Assembly (NCBI GenBank): GCA_030248215.1
Contig: JASANG010003482.1
Span: forward strand, 124,001-188,000
Length of the DNA stretch: 64,000 bases
DNA from: Enoplolaimus lenunculus
Taxonomy: Eukaryota; Nematoda; Enoplea; Enoplida; Thoracostomopsidae
Direction: 5' to 3'
The first letter of the stretch is position 1. The number at the start of each line of letters is the position of its first letter. Below the pieces are notes generated by a model, which did not search any database, was not told where the DNA came from, and saw nothing but the letters and a program-made list of their open reading frames with translations. The translations under genes and the position numbers were made by a program. Shown here piece after piece: positions 1 through 10,624 of the stretch.

Positions 1-228
1 AACTTATGATAAATTATGGAGTATGACACAAATTCAAAACTTTAACAATACACACTCAGACAATGTTTTACAAAAATAAGTTAGGATAATATGCCAATTT
101 TTCTTAAATTTCAGAATGACTCCGAAAGAGAAAAGTTTTCAATACCGAAAATACCCGAAAATTCCGGTGAAATAATACCGAATTATTACCGGACCCAAAA
201 AAAAATCCCATCACCCTCCCAATTACGA

Positions 229-494
229 CCCTGCTTGATAGGAATCGTAAATTAACGTTTGGAAGAATGTGTTTTATATTTTAAATCCATATAAGGTCTT
301 TGTTTTTAAAATTTCATTGCTTTGTCATCTAAGTTAAATAACCACGGATTTCCCTACCGAGACCGGAATTCCAGTTACACCCTGCTTGATAGGAATCGTA
401 AATTAACGTTTGGAAGAATGTGTTTTATATTTTAAATCCATATCAGGTCTTTGTTTTTAAAATTTCATTGCTTTGTCATCTAAATTAAATAACC
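229..494. repeat. Tandem direct duplication, period 151 bp, carrying a hAT-type element end
   Basis: The ~115-bp block beginning ccctgcttgataggaatcg at 229 recurs at 380, nearly identical up to aataacca. Each copy is preceded by a piece ending like the right end of the CAGGGTGCAACCGG element (acgaccctg before copy 1; aattccagttacaccctg before copy 2). This looks like a local duplication spanning an element end and its flank. It lies left of the last traced SEC31 exon. Confidence 0.8.
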
Positions 495-600
495 AAATAT
501 TGCTCTGTACAACTGATTTTTTCATAAAAAATTTAGTTTTGGCTTTTACCAGCCCCTGGGACCGATGCTGCCACGAATTCATCTCTTCAACTATATCGTA

Positions 601-964
601 CAGTCACGGACAGAATTAAGTGCGCAGAAACCGCGATTGCGTCCACGGCGGTTGCGGTTTTGTAGCCGCGGCTGAGTGTTTCAGCGATCGCGTCGCAAAC
701 GCGGTTTGAGACGCGATCATATACGCGATTTTAATTGCGACCACAGTCGCGGTTTGAAAGCCGGTCGCAATCGCGGTTTGAACCCCGGTCGCAGTCGCGG
801 TTTGAGACGCGATCGTAGACGCGATTTTAACTGCGTTCGCAGTCGCGGTTTTTGCGTCCACGTAAATTGTGGTTGCGAGCGATCGCGATTGCGTCTGCGA
901 GCGATCGCGATCCGAACCGCGTTTGGGTCGCGACCGCGGTTGCACTTAATTCTGTCCGTGAGTG
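601..964. mobile_element. Tc1/mariner-type MITE with GC-rich internal repeats
   Basis: Terminal inverted repeats of about 23 bp: CAGTCACGGACAGAATTAAG at the left and its complement at 942-964, with one mismatch near the tip. A TA dinucleotide flanks each end (599-600 and 965-966), as expected for Tc1/mariner target duplication. The 364-bp element has no transposase frame. Its interior is a set of imperfect repeats of gcgatcg, gcggtttgag and cgcgattttaac motifs, strikingly GC- and CpG-rich compared with the AT-rich surroundings. The frames open on both strands here are a by-product of that repetition. Confidence 0.85.
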
Positions 965-1095
965 TAGCTCCAGTTTATTTTTACGATACTAATCGCAGCT
1001 GAATTTCTTCCGCCGCCAATTTTTGTTTGCTATCCATACATCAGTCTGAAAATTATCGCAGATATTTACAAAACACATCATCAAAATTCACTTAC

Positions 1096-4000
1096 TTTTG
1101 GGCTGTTCTGCGGAGTCAATATCGATTCAACGCTGGGTCCGGTGAGTGTATGAACCGTCAGAAAACCTTCAAGCGACGCGACACCAATGAGACTTGGATT
1201 TCGAGGACACCACGATACTTCAAACGGCCAATGCCGTGACGAATATGGCAGTTCTCCTTGAAGCTTAAAAATGCAGACTAAACTTATTATATAAGTTTTC
1301 TGCAAACTGAAATAGATTGTTGTATTGCAACACAAGCAATTAAGCTAGAAAATCCACAGTTTAATAAAATTACCTCTCCAGTCTTCGGATTCCAAATGTA
1401 AATTTTGCAGTCTTTTCCACAGGACACAAGCAATTCCGTGTCTTTAGGGCACCAACTAACAGAGAGTACACCTCTAAAATGCCAAATATTATATCAATGT
1501 AGTTTTATTGAGCGCAAAAAATCATAGGTTGATCTACTAAAATAATTTTTGTCGTTCTTGGGAACAACTCACTCAGGTAACAACGGGATATTTCCTAACA
1601 CTTCGAAATTTGAATACAGTTCAGTTGACGAAAATTATAATATATACCAGGCCCATAAATTTTCTACTGGCAACGGGCACACCCAAAACTCGCAGTTACA
1701 GCAAAATAACGTAAACGGTTTTTAATATTCTGTTTTGAACCAAATCTTTCGCCAAAAATTGATTTCACTGCACATTTGCGCAAATGTTTGGGCAAGATAA
1801 CCCTGAACGATAATAAAAGACAAAACATGTTTTGCGTTACTTTTCATGTTTGGTCATTTGAAAAACCGGAGCCTGGCAAAACCGTAAATCCCACATTTGA
1901 ATAACTGGATAATGATCGTCCTCGGATGCAAGGCACAATGATGTTGACACTTCTGGATCCCAACAAATATTGTTCCACAATGTCTACAACGTTCATCAAA
2001 ACAATACTAGAATAATATACAAATAACTGAATTAACTAGACTCATTGATCTAGTAACCACAAACTAAACATTAATTAGCATAGCTTAGACAACAAAAACA
2101 GTTCATAATGAAAAAGTACACGTGATATCTTATCCTGCTGCAACGTTATGCTTCGCCTCGTCGTGGCGCAGTGGCCGCTGGTTCTCCAGCTCCAAGAAGC
2201 AAACAACTCCTCGATTCGTATGGACACGGATCTCAGATGGTATCGCCCTCGGGCGGCCGAAGTCGGGTTTTTCATAGCCGACCCTGGTAGACCCGCACTC
2301 TGGGGTCGGCTCCTGTTGATGTGCGGAGATATACACCCTCACCCCGGGCCAAAGTGGCCGTGCGGCCTATGTGGGAAAAACGCTCCTGATGACGCCATTC
2401 TATGCAGAGGATGTAACTTCTGGTTCCACCGCAGGTGTTTGAAGATGTCGAGGCGCGAAATTGACTCATGGACGGGTACCGCCTGGAAGTGCGCAAACTG
2501 TCTCAACTCCCAGTCAAGCATCACTGTCCCAGTAAGCACGGCGCCCGAAAACCAAATCGTCATAGCCTCGTGGAACTGCAATGGTATTACAACAACGGCT
2601 AAAAGGGCTGAGCTCGCTAACTTCCTGCAAGAAAGAAAGGTGACGGTAATGCTGTTACAAGAAACCCACCTGCAGCCAAAGCTCAACTTATCATTGAAAG
2701 GATATAACACCCTACGAAAGGATCGACCTCAGGGAGGCCCCGCCTCGAAGGGCGGTGGAGTGATGATTTTAATCGAAAGCGGCACGCAGTACGATCAACT
2801 CACCGATCCCATGACCGCTGCGGATGATTGCACAACCGAAGTCCTAGGAGTGACGATCTTTATGGGGAAGCTGCACCTGAAGATTATAAACGTCTATGTT
2901 CCTCCAATCAGACGCGGACAGAACGATGTGCGCTCTCAACGTTTCGACCCAACAGCAGGGTGCAACCGGAATTCCGGTTCCGGTTCCGGCATTTTTTCAC
3001 CTTCCGGTTCCGGTAAATTTTTACCGGATTTAAAAATTCCGGTATTATAATTTGGCCGTTTTCTTAACTTTGCTAATTTTTAAGAATCTCTTTTGAAAGC
3101 CACTTGTACTCCGAATATAAGCCATTGATGGTGGATTTCACTTCAGTCGATGATGAAAATCTAAAATACAACAAATAAAATAAATACCTATGTTCGACTA
3201 AGGTTATTTCACAAATAATAGAGCAAAAAATAAGATTAAAATGAAATTTTTGGTGAAATGCATTTTTCATTTTCCGGTTCCGGTTCCGGTAAAATTTTCA
3301 AATTCCGGTTCCGGTTCCGGTAAATTGTAATTCCGGTTGCACCCTGCCCAACAGCACTCCCATACTCCAGAAACTCTGTGATCGCCGGAGACCTTAACGC
3401 ACACAGCCCAGTATGGGACTCGATGTGCGCATCAGCGGACCAGTTGGGCACGACCATTGAAGAGTGGCTGGCTGGTAGCGGCCCGGTCGTTATTTCCTCA
3501 GGTGATCCAACCCGAGTTGATCCCAGACACGGAAGCCAATCGGCCCCCGATGTTGTGTTCGCACATTCATCTCTCGCCGCAAAAATGGAGTTTGCAGTGT
3601 CTCCCGACTCCTTGGGATCTGACCACTATCCCCTACTCACCCTCCTCGACACGGGCAAACAACGACCTCCACCAAAGCCTCCCAGCAAAAGGTGGTTGAA
3701 TGACAAAGCGGACTGGCTCATGTTTCGCAGCAAGTTGGATGACACGATCCTAAGCAACACGATGCCCCTCCAAGCCCGCAAAGCCGTGCCCTGGCTCACT
3801 AGGATACTGATAAGCGCCGCAAAGCAAAGCATCCCCGTTGGTGTACACAAAGTCCACAAACCCTGGTTCTCGGATGAATGCAAAGCGGCAGTCAGAACGA
3901 GGAATGAGGCGGCTCGTGAAGACTTGCGAGACCCAGCCAACCGTAGGATATGGCGCGAGGCCACCATCAACGCGCGTCAGACTATCACTCACGCCAAGAA

Positions 4001-7000
4001 AGAAGCTTGGAACGCCTTCGTGAGTACCCTCAACGCCCACAGCGACCCATCTAAAGTTTGGTCAACAATACGGTCGATTGATGGCCGTGGTACTCGTGCT
4101 CCCTGCGGAAAAGCCATCCGTCACAACAACAACTTGCTCACTACACCGGAGAAGAAAGCTGCCGCCTTTGTCAAGGAGTACGCTTCGGTTAGCCGCGTCA
4201 TCAGTACACGAACGGACAGAGAGATAGTTACGAAAGCTCGTGACTACAGAAACGCCTGTCCTGGTTGTGTCGTAGGAAACCCTACGTGTTCCCGATTCGT
4301 CATGGATGAACTCAACTCTGCAATCGTCAAGCTTAAAACCAAAAGCAAACCGGGGGAAGACATGGTCTCCAACTCCATGCTGAAGCAACTGAGTCCAGTT
4401 GCCAAAGAAACAATCCTCGCGGTTTTCAACATGTGCCATAAAGAGTCATACTGCGCGGGACGATGGAAATCCGGACGTATCCTAACCTTGCTCAAAGCGG
4501 GGAAACCCCCTGAAGAAATTGGTTCGTATCGCCCTTTTTGTCTAACATCTTGCCTTGGAAAGCTTTACGAGCGCATGGTAAAACAACGGGTCAGCTACAC
4601 GTTGGAGTCCACGGATTCCTTCTGCAGTCTTCAAGCGGGTTTCAGGGAAATGCGTTCTACAGAAGACCAAGTTCTACGCATGACGCAGAGCATAGCCGAC
4701 GGTCTCAACAGCAGCCCCTCACGGCGCACCGTTCTCGTCCTAATAGACTTTTCCAGGGCCTTCGATAAAGTGTGGAGGGATGGCCTACTTGCGAAGATGC
4801 TGCAGTATCCCCTTCCTCATTGCCAGGCCAAATGGTTGCGCGCGTTGCTGTCTGATAGAAGGGCCTGCGTGGAGTTTGAGAGTGCTGTAAGCGAAAAACT
4901 CCGTTTCCGGTCAGGTGTCCCGCAAGGTTGCGTCTTATCACCCACCTTATTCCTGCTTTTCATCAACGATATCCTAGATGAAATGCCTGATGGTATACAA
5001 GCCTCGTTATTCGCTGATGATTTAGCCCTGTGGTGTACGGACCAAAGCCTGGCATCTGCAGAAGAAGCTCTCCAAGCTGCCCTAGATCGATTGCACGTAT
5101 GGACAACACGCTGGAAGATGACAGTCAACGTATCGAAGTGCGAATGCACATACTTTTCCAACCATCCCTTGGAAACCAGTTCGAGGTGGACTCCCAACTT
5201 AATGTTGAACGGTTCCGCGATCCCGTTCTCTGAAGCGCCCACCTTTCTTGGTGTGAAGTTCGATAGAGCCCTCTCCTTCAAGGCACACATCCAGGCACTG
5301 CGCAGCCGTCTAGAAAAACGAAACCAAGTGGTCCGTGCAGTAGCAGGAAAAAAGTGGGGTTGCTCGAAAAAAGATCTACGTTCACTGTATCTGGCATAAA
5401 TTCAGTCGGCGATCCAATACTGCGGCTCTGCTTGGTTACCCAGTACAGCTGACTCCAATATCAAAGACCTTCAAACCATAGTTAATTCTAGTGCAGGTAC
5501 GATCACGGGATGCGTTCGCAGTACTCCCCAGGACCTAGTTCTGAATGAAGCGGGTCTCCTGCCGATCAAGTTTTTCCAGAAGTCACTCCCGGCCAAGGCG
5601 GTAGAGAAATCACTTCGCTGGCCTGCAAGCAACCCGCGGCGTACGGTAGCAGAGCAGCACGTGCGAACCAGACTAGTAAGGAACTCCTGGCGTAACGCGG
5701 GAAAAAGCACCATCATTGAATCGGGAATCCCCGAATCCCCAAGAGAAGATCTACGGCTACACCACAAAATCGAGCCATGGTCCAGCCCATGTAACCTTGA
5801 GGTCCATGCGAAGCTTCATGTGCCCTGCTCCAAGTCAGATCCGCCAGAACAACTCGCTGCCATCGCACAAGAAAGAATCAGCCAGCTCTCGACTGCAGAC
5901 ATCCGCATATGGTCCGACGGTTCGGTGCAGGAGGGCACGAAGAACGGCGGTAGCGGCGTTCTGATTATTGACAAATCTGGCATTGAACACACCATCAAAC
6001 TGGCCGCCGGCGCAATCTGCAGCAGCTACAAAGCGGAACTCGTAGCTATAGATGCCGCGTTAAAGTAACTCTGGGCACACCAACAACGGGACCGTACGGC
6101 GCTCTTGCTGTCAGACTCCCAGTCAGCACTGGAAAGTCTGAGACGTGGCCCAGCCAATGCTGCCAACATGCTTGAGGACAAGATCTGGAAAACCTTAGCC
6201 GACCTCTCCTCCATACGATGCCGGGTTATTTTGCAGTGGATACCTGGTCATGTCGGTTTGGAAGGAAACGAAAGAGTTGATTCGATCGCCAAAGATGCCA
6301 CCTTACTAGACCAATCCGACATCCCTATCGACATCAGGACTGCCCTAGCACAGATTGATCGTCATCTGAAAGATTTATGGCGTTCCTTACTCTCCCACCC
6401 CACACAGCCGGATGGAGTCAGGCCTTCCCCCGTTCGGGACAAAGAAGCTAGCCTCTCTCGCTACGAACGAATCATACTATCCCAGCTACGAGCAGGGAGC
6501 ACTGCCCGCTCCTGAGATCGTTTCTATCTCGCATCAACGCCGCCGATGACCCCAAATGCCAAGATTGTCTCATGGCCGACGACACCTTGCAACACGTCCT
6601 GTGTGAGTGCCCACGCCACTGTACAAAGAGGCTGACCACTTTCGGCGAAATCCCGACCAAGGCCGCCCTGTTCGACGATCCCGTCAATGTGATCAAGTTT
6701 CTACGCGAATGCGGCCGCCTGCGGCGGCCGACCGATGCATGACGAGTGCAGCTGGATGGGGATGAAACAACATGACATCTTATCATCGAAAATAAGGTTT
6801 TTCGCCTCATCTGCCTCGTTGTAACTAAATCACCTGTCAAAATCAGAATAGCAGTTTCATGCACCTAACATAATACCTTATGTCCCGTGTCACCAATTTT
6901 AGTAATCGGCCCATCATTGCGGCGTAAATCCCATACTAGAACACGGCCTGGATAAGACGATGCCAGAATATATTCCAGCTTCTTGTTCCAAGATACACCC

Positions 7001-9261
7001 GAAATTTGGTCGTATGGCTATAAAATGAACAGAAAATATATGCTTACCCGAGATCAAACAGATTTGACCTATATCCGGCCAGCACCCGGTTCCAGTCGAT
7101 CCCTGATGTATACCTATATCTTCTAGCTGTTCTGCTAGCAATATCAACAGCAAAATAGTTTATCTCAATGTTCACGTGTCATACAGCTGAGCAAGTAATA
7201 CATGCTTTTACTTCCAACATCATACATCAAGCAGTAAAACAGTGTGCCACGTGCACATGTCGCGTTCTATTAAATACCAATTTGATGTCATGCTACCACC
7301 ATATACCTGAGCTTTCGGACCGGGTACCATCACCTGTGATGGACTGTTCAAATTCCATACGTACAGCTCAGATTCGCCTGCCCCAGACGCAAGCAGTTCA
7401 TTCTGAAACATACCGAATGTCGTATCCAAATCACAAAAATTTAAATCACTCTGGTTACATATATTTCATTTCCTAAACTTTTAGCTCAGACTACAAGAGT
7501 TTTGAACATCAAACATTTATATGCTCAAATTGAAACAAATACCAAAATTTATATCACTGATATACCAGTCGTAGTGGGACTACATGTATTGAGCGAAGCT
7601 GGAACACACTCCAACAATTAAGCTAATGTGCAAATTAGACTTTAGCTAACTACTCAATTATCGATTTTGGATGTTTGTAAACTATTTATTCCGATTCATT
7701 GAACACAAAACCCTCTAGTTCCGGCATTAGATTGCTTTAATCCCTAATAATTAGAGAAATATTGTAAAAAGTCCTAATTGTCTTGTCAATTAAGCTAATA
7801 TGCAAGTTAACTATTAGCTAACTATTCAATTATAGATTGCTTGTAGCTATAATAACTTGGGAAATAATGAAAAAGTCCTAATTTAAGCTTAACTAATTAT
7901 GCAAATTAGCCTTGTAGCTAATAAACGGCTTAAAAATTTAAAACCATCATTGGCTTTCAAACAAACAAAAGTTTATCAAAATCGGTTCAGCCGCCCCTGA
8001 GATTCTTTTTGAACGGACAGACGGACGGACAACCACCTTTCGACAACAGAATACAAAACATAAAACGCTTCCCGAAACTCCGAGCTTCACTCAGAGTTTC
8101 GCTTCGCTCAATGAACGAACCATTCGCTCACTTTGAACGGATTCAAATCCAGAGCCTTGACAGACCCAATATGTTGTTTAGACGCAGTAATATTTTCAGC
8201 TTTGCACGTGTTCGTTTCGATGAGTTGCTTAGAATTGAACAAAGTTATTGTGCCATTGTCATGTCCCGAAATAATCGAGCCTGCAAATTTGTCCCCAAAC
8301 GGCGTCCAAATAATCTTTTGAAACCTAAAATAAGCAGAATTGACAGTATGGGCGGATATATAATTGCAACTGCATCAACCGGCAGAAGGGGATAAGTGGG
8401 TGGTTAAATTTTTAAAAAAATTAGTTGTTATGAGAATAAACCCTGCAGCACATGGACACAAGTTTCTCTAGTTCCAGAACCCAAACGTAGGGTTTTTGTT
8501 AAAGTGGCTCCTTTTAATGACCGGCATTGAGCCTAATCCCGGAGCCCGCGTCCAGTTCGATCCTATGTACAGTCTGCGGAACATCTGCGTTTTAAACCAT
8601 GCCTGATCTAATAACATTATAACAGAAAAAAATATAAAAAGTGTGTTCGGCGCCGAAATGCTAATAATTTGAGCCTTAAAATGCTGAACTGGAGAAAATC
8701 TTGATTGAGGACTTGAAACGCATGCAAATAGAGTTTCGGAGGCTGTGGACGGGCTGCGGTCCCCCAACCCACCTTATGTTGTAAACCCCCACATAATATC
8801 AACATAAGATTACTTGCTAGATACGCCAACGTTACGTTTGACCGGCAAGTCACTAGTTGTTTGATCATAATCTATTTGCGCTAATTCCAAGCAAGAAGTT
8901 GAACTAAAATATGTTGTGACTTCGCACAATAAAAGGCATTACATGTATTACAGCAAAAACCATCACTTTATACTAGACGATAAAGTATAGTCTAGATCGA
9001 TCCAATTTTATATGTATTTCTAGACCAGTACCGAAGTGCATAGTTCATATAAACTTTTCTGTCGCACGAAACAAAGCAAATCGTTCAACTGGCCGTTGAA
9101 AGCCTATGACCATTCAATGCATATAGAATCACCACGCACACCGCTCACCTAAACGATTCATCAAAATGTCTAGCACTTGTACCGGTGGCTATGTAAATAT
9201 CTTCAACAAACGATGGGCTCCAAGAAAACTGCACAGTACGTTGCAAGGTTTTAAATCTCAT
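1096..9261 (-). CDS. SEC31A: SEC31, COPII outer-coat protein (N-terminal WD40 part; gene runs off the left edge)
   Basis: Orthologue of SEC31, which with SEC13 forms the outer cage of COPII vesicles at ER exit sites. Eight exons on the minus strand, in transcript order: 9261-9149, 8903-8814, 8324-8132, 7402-7307, 7017-6877, 1983-1841, 1473-1374, 1263-1096. All introns are GT-AG, phases close exactly, and the exons give 348 codons. The start ATG at 9261-9259 gives MRFKTLQRTVQFSWSP, which lines up with the animal SEC31 N-terminus. Diagnostic blocks follow: IYIATGTSA, LDLNPFK/NELLASGAGESELYVW, SGVSWN, LASEDDHYPVIQMWDLRF, GVLSVSWCPKD, CGKDCKIYIWNPKTGE and FEVSWCPRNP. These are the successive beta-propeller blades. 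Later blades, the alpha-solenoid and the proline-rich tail must lie left of the window. Intron 5 (1984-6876) is swollen by a LINE. SEC31A is the human name; whether the species has one or two SEC31 genes is unknown. Confidence 0.95.
2148..5399 (+). pseudogene. LINE endonuclease-reverse transcriptase reading frame, split by a MITE
   Basis: The endonuclease/RT frame is open from 2148 to the insertion at 2956 and again after it to the stop at 5397-5399. The insertion plus one duplicated target copy is 399 bp, a multiple of three, and both halves lie in the same frame, so the host frame was open here when the MITE landed. Fingers and palm motifs (EEIGSYRPFCLTSCLGKLYER, LIDFSRAFDKVW, SGVPQGCVLSPTLF, FADDLALW) are intact. 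The stop replaces a codon in the conserved stretch SLYLA-x-IQSAIQYCG. Confidence 0.88.
2956..3346. mobile_element. hAT-type MITE inserted into the LINE (CAGGGTGCAACCGG family)
   Basis: A 391-bp non-autonomous element with inverted ends CAGGGTGCAACCGGAATT / AATTCCGGTTGCACCCTG. An exact 8-bp target duplication cccaacag lies at 2948-2955 and 3347-3354. CAGGG ends plus an 8-bp duplication are hAT hallmarks. Subterminal regions are runs of the iterated motif ccggttccgg on both sides; the centre is AT-rich with no coding. Related damaged copies: 9456-9692 (reverse), 60942 onward, and right ends near 120-233 and 360-385. Confidence 0.92.
5400..6743 (+). pseudogene. LINE C-terminal part: RNase H and zinc knuckle, interrupted
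   Basis: The frame continues after the stop at 5397-5399 through the RT thumb and linker into RNase H (IWSDGS near 5906, SSYKAEL near 6023, LLSDSQSAL near 6107, LQWIPGHVGLEGNERVDS near 6232). A second TAA at 6066-6068 falls between the second and third catalytic residues. Near 6500 the reading passes to another frame (HCPLLRSFLSRINAADDPKC), which carries the knuckle CQDCLMADDTLQHVLCECPRH and ends with a stop just after PTDA, near 6743. RNase H places the element in the I group rather than Jockey or CR1. Confidence 0.85.
7600..8075. repeat. Repeated block in SEC31 intron 3 with a LINE-tail-like end
   Basis: Imperfect ~170-bp units with the core ttaagctaa-tgcaaatta...tagctaactattcaatta recur near 7615, 7788 and 7886. 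They are followed by aaaatcggttcagccgcccctgag and acggacagacggacggac (7979-8028). This last part resembles sequences often found near the 3' ends of invertebrate retroposons. No coding was found and the family is not identified. Confidence 0.5.
8330..8813. other. SEC31 intron 2, no recognised element
   Basis: Between exons 3 (8132-8324) and 2 (8814-8903). Frames open on the minus strand across 8468-8767 lack any match to the SEC31 segment expected here, which is fully supplied by the exon at 8814-8903. The GC content is slightly raised near 8500-8570 and 8740-8790. Confidence 0.5.
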
Positions 9262-9455
9262 ATTTAAATTATATGTTTTGATACAATTACGTATTCTATA
9301 AGCAGATGTGCTTCATCATTTCAGCAGAAGCATTATATACTTATCACACCCTTACTGTATGCGAACGTCTTTTCTGTTTTATTAGCAAATGCAGATCATC
9401 AAAACATATATCCATTTCATTTCCCCACGCCTACCTATTTTATGATGCAGTATTC
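9262..9455 (-). promoter_or_regulatory. Region just upstream of the SEC31 start codon
   Basis: Presumed 5'UTR and promoter of SEC31, read on the minus strand. There is no clear TATA box or CpG-rich island and no strong splice acceptor beside the ATG, so the transcription start cannot be placed. Confidence 0.35.
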
Positions 9456-9692
9456 AGGGTGCAACCGGAATTACAATTTGCCGGAAACGGAACCGGAAAA
9501 TGAATAATGCATGCAACCGAAAAATTCATTTTAATTTTCTCCAAGGAAGCGAAATCTACCTTCGATGATTTATTTTCCGTGATTCTGATGGTTGGCATAC
9601 TATACTTATGAAATCTAACTTTTATAGTAATTTTTTAGTAAAATATCTTAATTTCCAAAGACAAAATTTTAATACCGGAATTTTTACTACGT
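9456..9692 (-). mobile_element. Truncated copy of the CAGGGTGCAACCGG hAT-type MITE
   Basis: Begins with cagggtgcaaccggaattac and follows the reverse complement of the element at 2956-3346 through the AT-rich centre to ataccggaatttttac near 9690. The far inverted end is missing, so no target duplication can be found. It is more diverged than the copy in the LINE. Confidence 0.75.
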
Positions 9693-9869
9693 ACACCCAC
9701 TACGTGCGTAAAAATAAAGTCTCGAGATTTCAATTAGTTGAAAGTGTAACGTCAATGATATATTTGTAAATAAGTATTCAGCTAGCGAGTGGTCATTCGG
9801 GACGACCCCTTTCTCCGAAGTACTGCGAATACATGGCTTTTCCCCTAAATTTTTCCGAACCATATGGCC

Positions 9870-10186
9870 ACGCCGGGAATGAAACCTCGAACGATTCCGA
9901 TTACATTTCCGATTCAAAACGAGTTCCGATTTTGATTCCGGTTCCGATTGCACAATCAATGGGAATCGGAATTTCCATTTTAATTTCAGACAGCCAAAAA
10001 AAGATTGCCAATTTGTTCATGCGACGTTTTTGAGAATTGTTGCCAGCCTAGACACCCTCAATCAATATTATACTTGTAAATACAAATTATCCGCACAGTC
10101 ACAACTTTTGTTGTTACGATTCCGATATAAGTTTGACGTTCCGATTCCGATTCCAGTATAATCCAGTCCCGCTTTGCACCCTGCCA
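9870..10186. mobile_element. Degenerate element with gattccgattcc subterminal repeats and a hAT-like right end
   Basis: Clusters of tccgattcc / gattccggttcc motifs at 9895-9975 and 10118-10155 flank an AT-rich centre. The right end reads gctttgcaccctg (10174-10186), like hAT ends. No matching left end or target duplication was found, so the boundary at the left is approximate. Confidence 0.45.
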
Positions 10187-10436
10187 CATATACCAACAAG
10201 TGGTACCGCGATGGACTGAGAATCTGTCGGCCATTGGTAGTGGGATCCAAACTTCCTAAGAACGCCCTCGTTTTCAGAAGTAACCACTCAAAACTAAAAA
10301 CCGCCGCACCTTAGCATACCCAGATTTTGATATGGGGGGCACAATGGCATGCTGTCGCGTGTCGGTATATGTGCAGCGCACGTTATTGTATGTAAAGCAA
10401 ATGTTGCCATGTCTGTGCACATATACCGGTACAAGA

Positions 10437-10615
10437 AGTTGTTGCAATGCCCGCGTGGTGTAGTGGTAGCTTGCTTGGCTCAAGCGCAAGAGGGCCGAGG
10501 TTCGATTCCAGGCGTGATCATTAACTTTGGGCAAAACTTCAAACACGGGTGGTGGAGACCGTTAGTATAAACATGGAGTTCCCACCGAGACGGGCACTGC
10601 AAAAAGCAAGCCTGA
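10437..10615 (+). mobile_element. tRNA-derived SINE (family A), plus copy
   Basis: Pol III promoter boxes are well formed: A box tggtgtagtgg (10456-10466) and B box ggttcgattcc (10499-10509), 33 bp apart. A body follows with attaactttgggcaaaac and cccaccgagacgggcactgc. A second copy in the opposite orientation lies at 14694-14802 and shares the lead-in gaagttgttgcaat and the post-B-box segment. Confidence 0.85.
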
Positions 10616-10624
10616 ATTCGGGCA

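Larger units (their letters stand above)
2135..6772 (+). mobile_element. Near full-length LINE of the I group (Ingi/I-like, with RNase H)
   Basis: Non-LTR retrotransposon in SEC31 intron 5, opposite to the gene. A target duplication tgatatcttatc (2123-2134) / tgacatcttatc (6773-6784), 11 of 12 bases alike, brackets it. The main frame starts at 2148: 2A-like motif GDIHPHPGP (residues 60-68); PHD finger with C4HC3 pattern (72-118); AP-type endonuclease (IVIASWNCNG, later GDLNAHSPVWDS and SDHYPL); reverse transcriptase with FADD at 5010-5021; RNase H with D, E, D, D in place (IWSDGS, YKAEL, SDSQSAL, GNERVDS); then a C-x2-C...H...C knuckle near 6560-6620. Damage: TAA at 5397-5399, TAA at 6066-6068, a frame change near 6500 and one MITE insertion. 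No separate ORF1 was seen, so the 5' end may be incomplete. Confidence 0.92.

Noticed and set aside
616-1002. Overlapping Arg/Ala/Thr-rich frames on both strands (about 108 codons each)
   Set aside because: They are products of the repeated CpG-rich words in the Tc1/mariner-type MITE; no domain or splice context.
8468-8868. Minus-strand frames in SEC31 intron 2 as a possible exon
   Set aside because: The expected SEC31 segment is fully and in-phase supplied by the exon at 8814-8903; these frames lack donors in phase.
9456-10186. One 730-bp hAT element from cagggtgcaa (9456) to ttgcaccctg (10186)
   Set aside because: The flanking octamers gcagtatt and ccacatat do not match and the two subterminal motifs differ, so two separate elements are more likely.
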